A stretch of DNA of 16,196 nt, taken from Bryobacterales bacterium (GTDB lineage: Bacteria > Acidobacteriota > Terriglobia > Bryobacterales > Bryobacteraceae). Below the pieces are notes generated by a model. That model searched no databases. It worked only from the letters and a program-made list of their open reading frames with translations, and was not told the DNA's origin. The stretch spans positions 1 through 16,196 of the forward strand of contig DNFG01000469.1 in NCBI GenBank assembly GCA_003487005.1, read 5' to 3'. This document shows positions 6,614 to 13,741 of this stretch, one piece after another (position 1 is the stretch's first letter; the number at the start of each line of letters is the position of its first letter). A program made the translations under genes and the position numbers.

Positions 6614-6642
6614 CGGGCCTACCGAAAAACAGGAGAATCCCA

Positions 6643-7224
6643 ATGAATTTCAGCCGTCTTGGCGCCATTCTGGCGCTGACTGCCACTTTCGCATTTGCCC
6701 AGCAGATGGGTGCACCCGGCTCCAAGCTCGACAAGTTCACTCTGCAGAGCCTCGAGGGCGCCCCGGTCACGGTGGAAACCGCCGGCAAACTCACCGCCGT
6801 GTTCTTCATCGCCACGCGCTGCCCGGTTTCAAACGATTACAACCTGAGGATGCAGGCGCTGGTGAATGAATACGAGTCAAAGGGGATCACATTCGTTTTT
6901 GTGAACTCGAATGAGAGCGAGCCAGCCGGGGAAGTGAAGCAGCACATCGCGAACAACCGGTTCACCTTCACTGTTCATAAAGACCCTGAGAACCGCTTCG
7001 CGGACCTGCTCCACGCCGAGGTGACCCCGGAGGTGTTCCTGTTCGACAAGGCCGGCACGGTGATCTACCACGGTGCGATCGACAATTCCCGCAACCCGGC
7101 TGGAGTCAACAAGCGCCCCCTGAAAGACGCCTTCGACGCCGCCCTGGCCGGCAAGGCAGTGGCGGTGACTGAGCACAAAGCGTTCGGATGCTCGATCAAG
7201 CGGGTCAGGAAAGACTCTGAATGA
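6643..7224 (+). CDS. Exported redoxin (AhpC/TSA-like thioredoxin-fold) protein
   Basis: A 193-residue protein with signal peptide MNFSRLGAILALTATFAFAQ (1-20) and a thioredoxin-fold redoxin domain of the peroxiredoxin-like type. The active region is FIATRCPVSNDYN with a single Cys60. There is no CXXC. VTPEVFLFDKAGTVIYHGAIDN supplies the cis-Pro loop and the final strands. A second cysteine, Cys183, lies in a C-terminal HKAFGCSIKR motif that recurs in this subgroup and could be a resolving partner. The start ATG at 6643 has an ideal AGGAGA about 7 bases upstream. The stop overlaps the next gene's ATG (ATGA at 7221-7224), so the pair is translated together. It probably works outside the cytoplasm in peroxide or thiol chemistry; the substrate is not readable. 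Confidence 0.85.
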   Translation: MNFSRLGAILALTATFAFAQQMGAPGSKLDKFTLQSLEGAPVTVETAGKLTAVFFIATRCPVSNDYNLRMQALVNEYESKGITFVFVNSNESEPAGEVKQHIANNRFTFTVHKDPENRFADLLHAEVTPEVFLFDKAGTVIYHGAIDNSRNPAGVNKRPLKDAFDAALAGKAVAVTEHKAFGCSIKRVRKDSE

Positions 7225-7691
7225 TCCGTTTCGCCGCGTTGTTTCTGATCGCGGGTCTGGGCCTCTCCGCCGCCGGGTTGCCGGCGGTGGACGAGGCGGG
7301 CTACGCCAAACTGGTGGGCAGGCAGCGCGGCAAGGTGGTGCTGGTTAACTTCTGGGCCACGTGGTGCGCACCGTGCCGCAAGGAGATGCCGGACCTCGCG
7401 GCGCTGCAGAAGCGCTTCGAGGCGCGCGGATTGGTCTTTGTCACCGTCAGCGCGGATGAACCCGAGGACGCGGCGGCGGCGGATGCATTCCTGCGCAAGA
7501 GCGGCGTCACGGGGGCCGGCTATCTCAAGAAGGCCCGGGACGATAACGCTTTCATCAATGGGATCGATCCGAAGTGGAGCGGTGCGCTGCCGGCATCGTT
7601 CCTGTACGACCGGCAGGGCAGGAAAGTGCGCTCGTTCTTCGGCGAAGTGGACTTGAAGGAACTGGAAGCGGCGGTTCTCAAGCTGCTCTGA
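7221..7691 (+). CDS. TlpA-like exported thioredoxin
   Basis: A 156-residue protein with a signal peptide (about 1-18, MIRFAALFLIAGLGLSAA) and a complete TlpA/ResA-type thioredoxin domain. The active site is WCAPC, with Cys49 and Cys52 in VLVNFWATWCAPCRKEMP. LPASFLYDRQGRKV supplies the cis-Pro loop and last strands. It is likely to reduce periplasmic disulfides and, being translationally coupled to the redoxin gene, is a natural candidate to recycle that protein; this is inference from context. The stop codon TGA at 7689-7691 is directly followed by the reverse-strand stop of lysA, leaving no room for a terminator between the convergent genes. Confidence 0.9.
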   Translation: MIRFAALFLIAGLGLSAAGLPAVDEAGYAKLVGRQRGKVVLVNFWATWCAPCRKEMPDLAALQKRFEARGLVFVTVSADEPEDAAAADAFLRKSGVTGAGYLKKARDDNAFINGIDPKWSGALPASFLYDRQGRKVRSFFGEVDLKELEAAVLKLL

Positions 7692-8939
7692 TCAGTCTTC
7701 GCCGCGAACAAGGTCTTCATAGGTTTCGCGTCTCCGGACGATTCGCCACTGGCTGCCATCCACGAGCACCTCGGCGGGGCGCGGGCGAGCGTTGTAATTC
7801 GACGAGGCCACCCATCCGTAGGCGCCGGCAGTCATGACGGCCACGAAATCTCCGGGCATCACCTGGGGCATGGCCCGGTCCCGGGCGAGAAAGTCGCCGG
7901 TTTCGCAGACAGGGCCCACGACGTCGGCCACCACGGATCCGGGAATCCGGCTTTCGCGAAGCGGCAGGATCTCGTGATGGGCCCCATAGAGGGCGGGGCG
8001 GATCAGCTCAGTCATCGAGGCGTCCACCACAATGAACTCTTTGTTTCCATTAGACTTGCGGTAGAGTACCCGGGATAGCAGCAGACCCGATTCCGCCACG
8101 ATCGAGCGGCCCGGTTCAAGCAGGAGAGTCAGGTCCGTGCCGGTGAGCAACCGGCGGAGGGCACCCAGAAAGGACTTGACGTCGGGCCGTTTGTCCTCCG
8201 GTTTGTAGGGGACGCCCAGGCCGCCGCCCAGGTCGAGATGCCGGATGGCGAAGCCGCGCGCCCGCAGACGGCCGGCAAGAGCCACCATCTTCTGGGCCGC
8301 CTCGATCAGCGGGGCGGCGTCGAGCAATTGAGAGCCGATGTGGCAAGCCACACCTTCGAGGCGCACGTGGGCGAAGCCGCGGGCGCGTTCATAGACCTCT
8401 TCGACGGCGTGGATGTCGATGCCAAACTTGTGCTCGCGCAGGCCGGTGGAAATGTACGGATGCGTGTCGGGGTTGACATCCGGATTGACCCGAATCGCTA
8501 CTGCGGCTTGCTGGCCCATCCGCCCTGCGAGGGCGTCGATCAGGGCGATTTCGGCTTCGCTCTCGCAATTGAATGCGGCGATGCCGGATTCGAGGGCGAA
8601 TTCGATCTCCTCGCGCGTCTTCCCAACCCCAGCGAAAACCACTTTGGCCGGGTCGCCTCCGGCGCGAAGAACGCGGTCGAGTTCCCCACCGGAAACGATA
8701 TCGAATCCAGCGCCTTCCGCGGCGAGAAGCCGCAACACCGAAAGGTTGCCGTTCGCCTTGACCGCGTAACAGACGCGCGCGTCCATTCCGTCGAGAGCCT
8801 GCGCGTACTCGCGATAGCTCTCCCGGATGCCGCCGGCCGAATAGACATAGACCGGCGTACCCGCTTCGCGGGCGATCGCCTCGAGTTCGACGCGCTCGCA
8901 ATACAGGACGCCTTCTTTCCGTTCAATCGGATTTGCCAT
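7692..8939 (-). CDS. lysA: Diaminopimelate decarboxylase
   Basis: A 415-residue PLP-dependent fold-type III decarboxylase that converts meso-diaminopimelate to L-lysine and CO2, the last lysine step. The PLP lysine is Lys61 in CYAVKANGN. HIGSQ at 200-204, LDLGGGLGVPY near 235-245 and LEPGRSIVAESG near 275-286 bind the cofactor phosphate and substrate. The C-terminal CETGDF (345-350) and the AYGWVASSNYNARPRPAEVLV stretch are family hallmarks, the Cys and Tyr entering the neighbouring subunit's active site. Length is normal. It starts 20 bp after the phosphatase gene in what looks like one minus-strand unit with deoC. That grouping has no obvious metabolic logic beyond shared transcription. Confidence 0.97.
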   Translation of the reverse strand: MANPIERKEGVLYCERVELEAIAREAGTPVYVYSAGGIRESYREYAQALDGMDARVCYAVKANGNLSVLRLLAAEGAGFDIVSGGELDRVLRAGGDPAKVVFAGVGKTREEIEFALESGIAAFNCESEAEIALIDALAGRMGQQAAVAIRVNPDVNPDTHPYISTGLREHKFGIDIHAVEEVYERARGFAHVRLEGVACHIGSQLLDAAPLIEAAQKMVALAGRLRARGFAIRHLDLGGGLGVPYKPEDKRPDVKSFLGALRRLLTGTDLTLLLEPGRSIVAESGLLLSRVLYRKSNGNKEFIVVDASMTELIRPALYGAHHEILPLRESRIPGSVVADVVGPVCETGDFLARDRAMPQVMPGDFVAVMTAGAYGWVASSNYNARPRPAEVLVDGSQWRIVRRRETYEDLVRGED

Positions 8940-8959
8940 TTTCTCCCTGTCTTCTCCCG

Positions 8960-10711
8960 TCAGGCGACTCTCAGGACCACCAGCGTCTGATCGTCATGGA
9001 CGGGCATCGTCCCGCGGAAGGTCCGGCAGTCCTCCAGAACCCGGTTAGCGATTTCCTGGGCCGAGAGTTCGCAGACATCCTTCAGGATCACCTCAAAACG
9101 CGTTTTGCTGTACTCTTCTCCGTCTTCGTTGAGCTGGTCCGAGATGCCGTCTGAATAGAGGATCAACAGGTCGCCCGGCTTGGCCTCGAACGTGGTTTCC
9201 TCATAGCTGACGCCTTCGAGCAGGCCGATGGGGACGCCGGCCGCCTGCGGATACAGGATCTCGCCGCCCCTGCAAACCATCGGCGTCGTTGACCCGGCAT
9301 TGGCGATGATGAACCGCCGGTCGCGGGCCTGCCAGAGCATGACGAGCAGGGTGACATAGCGGGCGGGTACCTGGCGCTCCATCAGGGTATCGTTGAGCGA
9401 CTTGAGCAGCAGGGCGGGGCTGCGGCGCCGCGGCGCGAGGCTGCGGAGCAGTCCACTGAACAGTGCGCCGTAGAGGGCCGCCGCCGCGCCTTTGCCGCTC
9501 GAATCGCCGAACGCCAGCATCGCGTGCTCGTCGTCGTACTCGAAAAAGTCGTAGAGATCGCCGCTCACCAGCCTGGCCGGGCGCAGCACCACCCCCACGT
9601 CCAGACCCTCGATGTGGGGACCTTCGCTGGGCATGATGATCGCCTGCAACTGCTGAGCCGCCTCCAGATCTTTCTGGATCGCCCGTTCGCGCTGGGCCAG
9701 TTCTTCATACAGCCGGGCGTTCTCGATGGAAATCGCGATCTGCGGTGCAATCAGCGAGAGAGTGCGGGCGTGATCTTCGGTGAAGTAGTTGACGCGTTCA
9801 CTTTCGAGGTCCATCACCCCAACGACCCGGTCCTGGACAATCAGCGGAACGGCTACTTCGCTGCGGATGCCCGGGTGGGACTCGACGTAGCGCGGGTCCT
9901 TCGAGATGTCGCCCACCAGGACAGTTCGCCGGCTGCTGGCGGCGGCGCCCGTGATGCCTTTGTCCAGGCCCATGCTGGCCGCCTGGGTCCGTTCGTCATA
10001 GCGAAGACTGAACCGGCTGCGAAGCACGCCCTCGCGCTCGTCGAGCAGCAGGACCATGAAGGCGTCGTAGTTGATCAGTTTCTTGACCGACTTGGCGATC
10101 CGGTCGAGCAGGGCGTCGAGTTGGAGGATGGAAGAGAACTCCTGCCCGAGCAGCGACAGCGTCCGCTGGGTCCGGTTCTGGCGTTCGACCCGACGGTAAA
10201 GCCGGGCATTCTCGATTGCCGCGCCGACGCGGGAGGAAATGAGTTGCAGCAGGGCGCGATCCTGGGGGGTAAACGCCTCGGCGGTGGTCGCCTGGAGGTC
10301 GATGACACCCACGAGTTTGCCGTGGAGCACCATCGGCACTGCCAGTTCGCTGCGAACCGCATCAAGAGCGTTCAGGTAGCGCTGGTCGTCACGAACATCG
10401 CCGACCATCACGGGCTGTCCCGAGGCTGCCGCCGCGCCCGTAATTCCCTCGCCCAAAGGGATGATCAGGTTGTGCACCACCTCCCGGCGGTGGCCGCGTG
10501 CGTAGCGGATACGCAAACCCTGCCGGCGCTCGCTGTAGAGCAGGATCGCGAACAATTCGTGCGGGATGACCTGCCGGACCACCGCCGCGACGTTATCCAG
10601 CAACTGCTCCAGATTCAGGGTTTCACTGGTGATGGCCGCGACTTCGAGGAGAAAATCGAGCAGTTCCGCGCGCTCGCGAAAGCGAACGCGCGGCGGTCTG
10701 GGATCAGACAT
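8960..10711 (-). CDS. GAF-GAF-SpoIIE (PP2C-type) serine phosphatase, RsbU-like regulator
   Basis: A 583-residue cytoplasmic protein with three domains: GAF 1 (about 30-170), GAF 2 (about 198-335) and a C-terminal SpoIIE/PP2C domain (about 365-583) after a helical linker ([16 protein letters not shown]). Phosphatase metal-binding motifs are SGDLYDFF (383-390), FGDSSGKG (401-408), LYSDGISD (518-525) and [10 protein letters not shown] (572-581), all with the expected aspartates. Such proteins dephosphorylate anti-sigma-factor antagonists in partner-switching stress pathways, with GAF domains sensing small molecules; no antagonist or kinase gene is nearby. The two GAF domains resemble each other ([14 protein letters not shown] against [14 protein letters not shown]), which suggests internal duplication. 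Start: the ATG at 10709-10711 overlaps the deoC stop as ATGTCTGA and has GGAGAT upstream. Longer in-frame starts run inside deoC and are rejected. Confidence 0.93.
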   Translation of the reverse strand: MSDPRPPRVRFRERAELLDFLLEVAAITSETLNLEQLLDNVAAVVRQVIPHELFAILLYSERRQGLRIRYARGHRREVVHNLIIPLGEGITGAAAASGQPVMVGDVRDDQRYLNALDAVRSELAVPMVLHGKLVGVIDLQATTAEAFTPQDRALLQLISSRVGAAIENARLYRRVERQNRTQRTLSLLGQEFSSILQLDALLDRIAKSVKKLINYDAFMVLLLDEREGVLRSRFSLRYDERTQAASMGLDKGITGAAASSRRTVLVGDISKDPRYVESHPGIRSEVAVPLIVQDRVVGVMDLESERVNYFTEDHARTLSLIAPQIAISIENARLYEELAQRERAIQKDLEAAQQLQAIIMPSEGPHIEGLDVGVVLRPARLVSGDLYDFFEYDDEHAMLAFGDSSGKGAAAALYGALFSGLLRSLAPRRRSPALLLKSLNDTLMERQVPARYVTLLVMLWQARDRRFIIANAGSTTPMVCRGGEILYPQAAGVPIGLLEGVSYEETTFEAKPGDLLILYSDGISDQLNEDGEEYSKTRFEVILKDVCELSAQEIANRVLEDCRTFRGTMPVHDDQTLVVLRVA

Positions 10712-11489
10712 GGCGGGGATCTCCGGCGATGGCCTGGACCATCGCCACGCTCGCGCTGGCGCCGATTCGGGAAGCCCCCGCCTCCACCATCGCCCGCAGG
10801 TCATCGAGAGTACGGATGCCGCCGGATGCCTTGACGCCCACGTCCGGACCCACGGTGGCCCGCATCAGCGCCACGTCGGCGGCAGTCGCGCCGCCCGTGC
10901 TGAATCCGGTCGAGGTTTTGACGAAGTCCGCGCCCGCTTCGACGGACAGGCGGCACCCGGTCGCCTTCTCCTCGTCCGTGAGCAGACAGGTCTCCAGAAT
11001 CACCTTCAGCAGGGCTCCAGAACCGTGGCAAATCGCCGCCAAAGCGGCGATTTCGGCGCGAACACGTTCGTATTCACCATCTTTCAGCGCGCCCACATTC
11101 ACGACCATGTCCACTTCGGTGGCGCCCAGACGCAGTGCCGTCTCGGCCTCCGCCAGTTTGGTCTCCGTGGCGGAAGCGCCGAGCGGGAAGCCCGCCACCG
11201 TGCAGACCACCACCCCAGACCCCTGCAACTCGCCGACACACAATCCGACTCTTGCCGGATTCACGCAGACGGAGTAGAAGCCGTGCTCCCTCGCCTCGGA
11301 GCACAAACGGCGAATCTCGACGGCCGCGGCGCCGGGGCGCAGCAGAGTGTGGTCAATCAGTTGTGCCACCTGGCGGCGGTTGAGTGGCGGAGCGGCCTCC
11401 ACCACCGGGGCCGCCATGCGCGGGCACAGTTCTCCGAGGATCGTTTCACCGATCTCCGCAACGATTTTGTCCAATTGAGATGGGTCCAA
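10704..11489 (-). CDS. deoC: Deoxyribose-phosphate aldolase with N-terminal amphipathic extension
   Basis: A 261-residue class I aldolase (TIM barrel) that splits 2-deoxyribose-5-phosphate into glyceraldehyde-3-phosphate and acetaldehyde. The Schiff-base lysine is Lys191 in FVKTSTG, helped by Lys220 in VKASGGIRT and Asp127 in VDMVVN. The catalytic domain begins at about residue 36 ([17 protein letters not shown]). Ahead of it lies an extra segment, [16 protein letters not shown], an amphipathic helix, joined by a Pro/Ala-rich linker. Helices like this on microcompartment enzymes act as encapsulation peptides; that role here is inference. The start is TTG at 11487-11489. The alternative ATG at 11415-11417 would remove the helix and give 237 residues, near the usual bacterial length. 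The 3' end overlaps the phosphatase start by 8 bp. No shell-protein gene is in the window. Confidence 0.93.
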   Translation of the reverse strand: MDPSQLDKIVAEIGETILGELCPRMAAPVVEAAPPLNRRQVAQLIDHTLLRPGAAAVEIRRLCSEAREHGFYSVCVNPARVGLCVGELQGSGVVVCTVAGFPLGASATETKLAEAETALRLGATEVDMVVNVGALKDGEYERVRAEIAALAAICHGSGALLKVILETCLLTDEEKATGCRLSVEAGADFVKTSTGFSTGGATAADVALMRATVGPDVGVKASGGIRTLDDLRAMVEAGASRIGASASVAMVQAIAGDPRHV

Positions 11490-11499
11490 GGCCGGATTT

Positions 11500-11516
11500 G
11501 CCGCCCACGGGGCGGC
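11500..11516 (-). other. Strong hairpin between the ExeA-like gene and deoC
   Basis: A perfect 7-bp GC stem (GCCGCCC / GGGCGGC) with a 3-base loop, 11 bases upstream of the deoC TTG start. On the minus strand it is followed by AAATCC, not a T tract, so it is not a standard terminator. It could limit read-through or affect deoC initiation. Confidence 0.45.
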
Positions 11517-11524
11517 CTGTTCGT

Positions 11525-11530
11525 AGTATA
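11525..11530 (-). promoter_or_regulatory. Candidate -10 box for deoC
   Basis: TATACT on the minus strand, five of six consensus matches, just after the stop of the ExeA-like gene. No good -35 sequence is found at normal spacing. A transcript from here would carry the hairpin at its 5' end. Confidence 0.25.
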
Positions 11531-11537
11531 CCGCCGC

Positions 11538-12431
11538 CTATTCGCGGGGCAGGAAGTAGCTGGGGGCTTCCGCCGGCTCGGGAGCGACCGGCGACCGTCC
11601 GCGAAGCCTCCGCCCGGGCCATTCCAGGCGCATGTCGTGCGAAACCTCGTCGAGCATGTCCATGGTGGTGTCCTTGCGTTCCTGTGCGAAGGCGCTCAGG
11701 AGGAGGTTGTCGCAAATGGCGTTAATCAGACGCGGAATCCCCTGGCTGCGCAGGTGAATTTCCTTCAGTATCTCGGTCGAGAAGACCGTCTGGTTCTCCA
11801 TGCCGGCCTTCGAGAGCCGGGAGTTGACATACTCCACCGCTTCGCTCAATTGCAGCGGCGAAAGCGAACACCGCAACACGATCCGCTGCTTCAACTGCCG
11901 GAGATTCGGCGCGTCCAGCTTCCGGTCCAGTTCGGGCTGGCCGGCCAGAATGATCTGTAAAAGCTTGCCCAGCTTGGGGTTTTCGAGATTGCCCAGCAGG
12001 CGGATCTCTTCAAGGACATCCCACTCGAGATTGTGCGCCTCGTCCACCAGCAGGACCGTGGTCCGTCCCTCCGCCGCCTGCTGAATCAGCAGATGGTTCA
12101 GCGCGAACAGCACCTCGGTCTTGGACTTGTGCTCGCAACGCAGGTCGAGATCGTAGGCGATCATCTCGAAGAACTGCTCGGTGGTCACCCGCGAGTTGAA
12201 AATAAACGCGAACTCGACGTACTGCACTTCCAGGTAGTCGCGCAGACACTCGAGCATGGTGGTTTTGCCGGTCCCCACTTCGCCGGTCAGAACGATGAAC
12301 CCCTTGCGGCTGTGCACCCCGTAGATCAGGTTCGCCAGCGCTTCCTCATGCTGAGGACTCCGATAGAGAAAAGCCGGATCCGGGCTCAGATTGAACGGAT
12401 TTTCCCGGAAGCCGAAGAAAGCATTATACAT
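11538..12431 (-). CDS. ExeA-like AAA ATPase
   Basis: A 297-residue P-loop ATPase of the ExeA / general secretion ATPase family. It opens with the diagnostic MYNAFFGFRENPFNLSPDP and FLYRSPQHEEALANL. Walker A is GEVGTGKTT (50-58) and Walker B VLLVDEAHNL (126-135), followed by ILAGQPELDRKL (sensor-1 region) and the LRQLKQRI...L.PL helical subdomain typical of ExeA. Unlike full ExeA it lacks a long C-terminal peptidoglycan-binding part and ends in a short, Pro-rich tail, so length matches the stand-alone family. Relatives work in type II secretion, exopolysaccharide export (XrtA-associated) or type IV pili; no such partner gene is adjacent, so the process is undecided. The start ATG at 12429-12431 gives the conserved N-terminus. 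It is probably first in a minus-strand unit with deoC, the phosphatase gene and lysA. Confidence 0.9.
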   Translation of the reverse strand: MYNAFFGFRENPFNLSPDPAFLYRSPQHEEALANLIYGVHSRKGFIVLTGEVGTGKTTMLECLRDYLEVQYVEFAFIFNSRVTTEQFFEMIAYDLDLRCEHKSKTEVLFALNHLLIQQAAEGRTTVLLVDEAHNLEWDVLEEIRLLGNLENPKLGKLLQIILAGQPELDRKLDAPNLRQLKQRIVLRCSLSPLQLSEAVEYVNSRLSKAGMENQTVFSTEILKEIHLRSQGIPRLINAICDNLLLSAFAQERKDTTMDMLDEVSHDMRLEWPGRRLRGRSPVAPEPAEAPSYFLPRE

Positions 12432-12496
12432 AGGTCTTTTGGGCCTGCCTCATCCACGGATCGGACCCATCCCCAAGGGGACGCCCAATTCGACTC

Positions 12497-12505
12497 ATTC
12501 TAACA
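12497..12505 (-). promoter_or_regulatory. Candidate extended -10 promoter for the ExeA-like gene
   Basis: TGTTAGAAT on the minus strand, matching the TGnTATAAT extended -10 pattern at eight of nine positions counting the free n. It lies 66 bases upstream of the start codon. No good -35 is present, which is usual for extended -10 promoters. An inverted repeat sits directly upstream (12518-12533). Confidence 0.4.
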
Positions 12506-12517
12506 TGCCTCATCGGC

Positions 12518-12533
12518 GGAATCGGATGATTCC
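12518..12533. promoter_or_regulatory. Inverted repeat upstream of the ExeA-like gene, possible operator
   Basis: GGAATC (12518-12523), spacer GGAT, GATTCC (12528-12533): a perfect palindrome with 6-bp arms. It occupies the place of the -35 region of the extended -10 promoter candidate, where a dimeric regulator could bind. Confidence 0.35.
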
Positions 12534-12538
12534 ATTAG

Positions 12539-12575
12539 CCGGACTGACCCGGAAAGTCCCAGAACTCTGGTCCGG
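12539..12575 (-). terminator. Imperfect stem-loop after csm5, possible terminator of the csm operon
   Basis: Outer arms CCGGAC (12539-12544) and GTCCGG (12570-12575) enclose a second possible stem, CCAGA...TCTGG (12559-12570); the two share one base. It begins about 9 bases after the csm5 stop on the minus strand. There is no T tract, so termination without Rho is doubtful. Confidence 0.25.
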
Positions 12576-12583
12576 AACCCCTG

Positions 12584-13741
12584 TTATGCCCCCAGAAAAT
12601 CGACCCGGACCCAGCCCGGCAGCGCCGCCGGTTCGTCGTTCAGGAAGACGATCCGCCGGGTTTTCGGGAACGGCAGTCCGGTTTGCATAGTCCTCGTGTA
12701 CAAAGGGTGACGCCGCAGGATGGAGCGAGACAGCTCCGGCGGAGCCGCGAGCAGCCCCGATTTGGTCAGATAACCACCACCCCAGCCAATGCATAGCAGG
12801 CAGGAGGCCGGCTGCTGCATGGCGCGGGCCAGCTCGGTCTGCAGCGCCTCGACGGACGCCTGGACACGGCTCAGCCCAGTAGCGGCGGCGTAGCGCCGCT
12901 GCGCCTCCAGCAGCACCTCGGCGGCGCGATTGGCGGCTTTGGTGACCACCTCCGGCCCGGAAGGCTCCTTCATTTGTAGAGACTTGCGCATCTCGGCGAA
13001 CTGCGAGCCCGCCGGCGGCTGCCAGCCGCCTTCGAAAACGGTCCCGGGATCCGCCATCTCGGCGAACTGCGGCGGGGCGTCCTGGGGGCGCCGCCCCTCG
13101 ACCGATCCACGGACGGCGGACTTCCAGCCCAGTTCCATCCGGTTGTTCTTCGAGACCAGCGTCGCCGTCCGCAAAAGATAGATCCGGGTACCGCCCGAGA
13201 CCGGCAGGCCGGCATCGGCGAGGCGCAAGGCCCGGGTCCGGGCCATGGACGACGGTCCCAGCGCGCTCAGTTCCAGCGCCTCGGCCGGGTAACGAGGTGG
13301 CCGGTCGGCGTCGAGTCTCTGTTCCAGAGCCTGATAGTGGCTTTCCTGGGCCCGGGCGAGCAGCAGAGCGGTCCGCAGCGGCCCCTTGAGAGCCGTCGCG
13401 GGGAGGTAAGCCCCCCCGCCGCTCGTGGCAAAGGTCGGAATGAACAGATCTTCGGGACGTGCCCTTTGATAATGCCCTTCAAGCGTGGAGCATTCGAGCG
13501 GGATGCGCCGGGAAGCGAAATTCTGGGCATAACCGCCCCAGGAGGCGAAATCGAGCCGGTCGGCGCGGCGAATCTGGGCGAGATAGCCGTCCAGCCTGGG
13601 CCCCTTGGCGAGAAGGCGGAAAATGCGCATCTGATCGAGCACATTCACCTGGTCCTTCCAGACCATGTAATCGATCGGGGCCAGTTTCTGTCCATCGCCC
13701 ACCAGAAGTGGCGACAGGCAGGTGACTCGGTAGGGATTCAT
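12584..13741 (-). CDS. csm5: Type III-A CRISPR RAMP protein Csm5
   Basis: A 385-residue RAMP-fold protein that caps the crRNA 3' end of the Csm interference complex and takes part in crRNA maturation. The N-terminus (NPYRVTCLSPLLVGDGQKLAPIDYMVW) has the Csm5 pattern of a first strand followed by a 'DG..L.P.DY' turn. YLPATALKGPLRTALL (112-127) is the 'IPG(S/T)-x-hKGAhR' RAMP motif, and LCIGWGGGYLTKSG (316-329) is the Gly-rich loop. The start ATG at 13739-13741 overlaps the csm4 stop as ATGA and has GGGGGA 7 bases upstream. A longer ATG at 13756 adds only five residues and lacks that site. A Pro/Gly-rich stretch at 220-255 holds a duplicated QFAEM motif. It is the last gene of the csm unit. Confidence 0.93.
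   Translation of the reverse strand: MNPYRVTCLSPLLVGDGQKLAPIDYMVWKDQVNVLDQMRIFRLLAKGPRLDGYLAQIRRADRLDFASWGGYAQNFASRRIPLECSTLEGHYQRARPEDLFIPTFATSGGGAYLPATALKGPLRTALLLARAQESHYQALEQRLDADRPPRYPAEALELSALGPSSMARTRALRLADAGLPVSGGTRIYLLRTATLVSKNNRMELGWKSAVRGSVEGRRPQDAPPQFAEMADPGTVFEGGWQPPAGSQFAEMRKSLQMKEPSGPEVVTKAANRAAEVLLEAQRRYAAATGLSRVQASVEALQTELARAMQQPASCLLCIGWGGGYLTKSGLLAAPPELSRSILRRHPLYTRTMQTGLPFPKTRRIVFLNDEPAALPGWVRVDFLGA
12989..13071. repeat. 17-bp direct repeat inside csm5
   Basis: CATCTCGGCGAACTGCG occurs at 12989-13005 and at 13055-13071, 66 bp (22 codons) apart and in frame, so both encode QFAEM in Csm5 (residues 225-229 and 247-251). Confidence 0.8.

Noticed and set aside
10712..10804. 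Upstream extension of the phosphatase gene
   Set aside because: It lies inside deoC; the ATG at 10711 has a good ribosome binding site and the typical overlap with the deoC stop.
9524..11960. Long plus-strand open frames of 436 and 464 codons opposite the phosphatase, deoC and ExeA-like genes
   Set aside because: The opposite strand encodes well-conserved enzymes; these frames show no motifs and biased composition.
12423..12428. Perfect TATAAT on the minus strand at the start of the ExeA-like gene
   Set aside because: It is part of the second and third codons of the gene (Met-Tyr-Asn), with no -35 at the right distance; a promoter here would not give the full protein.
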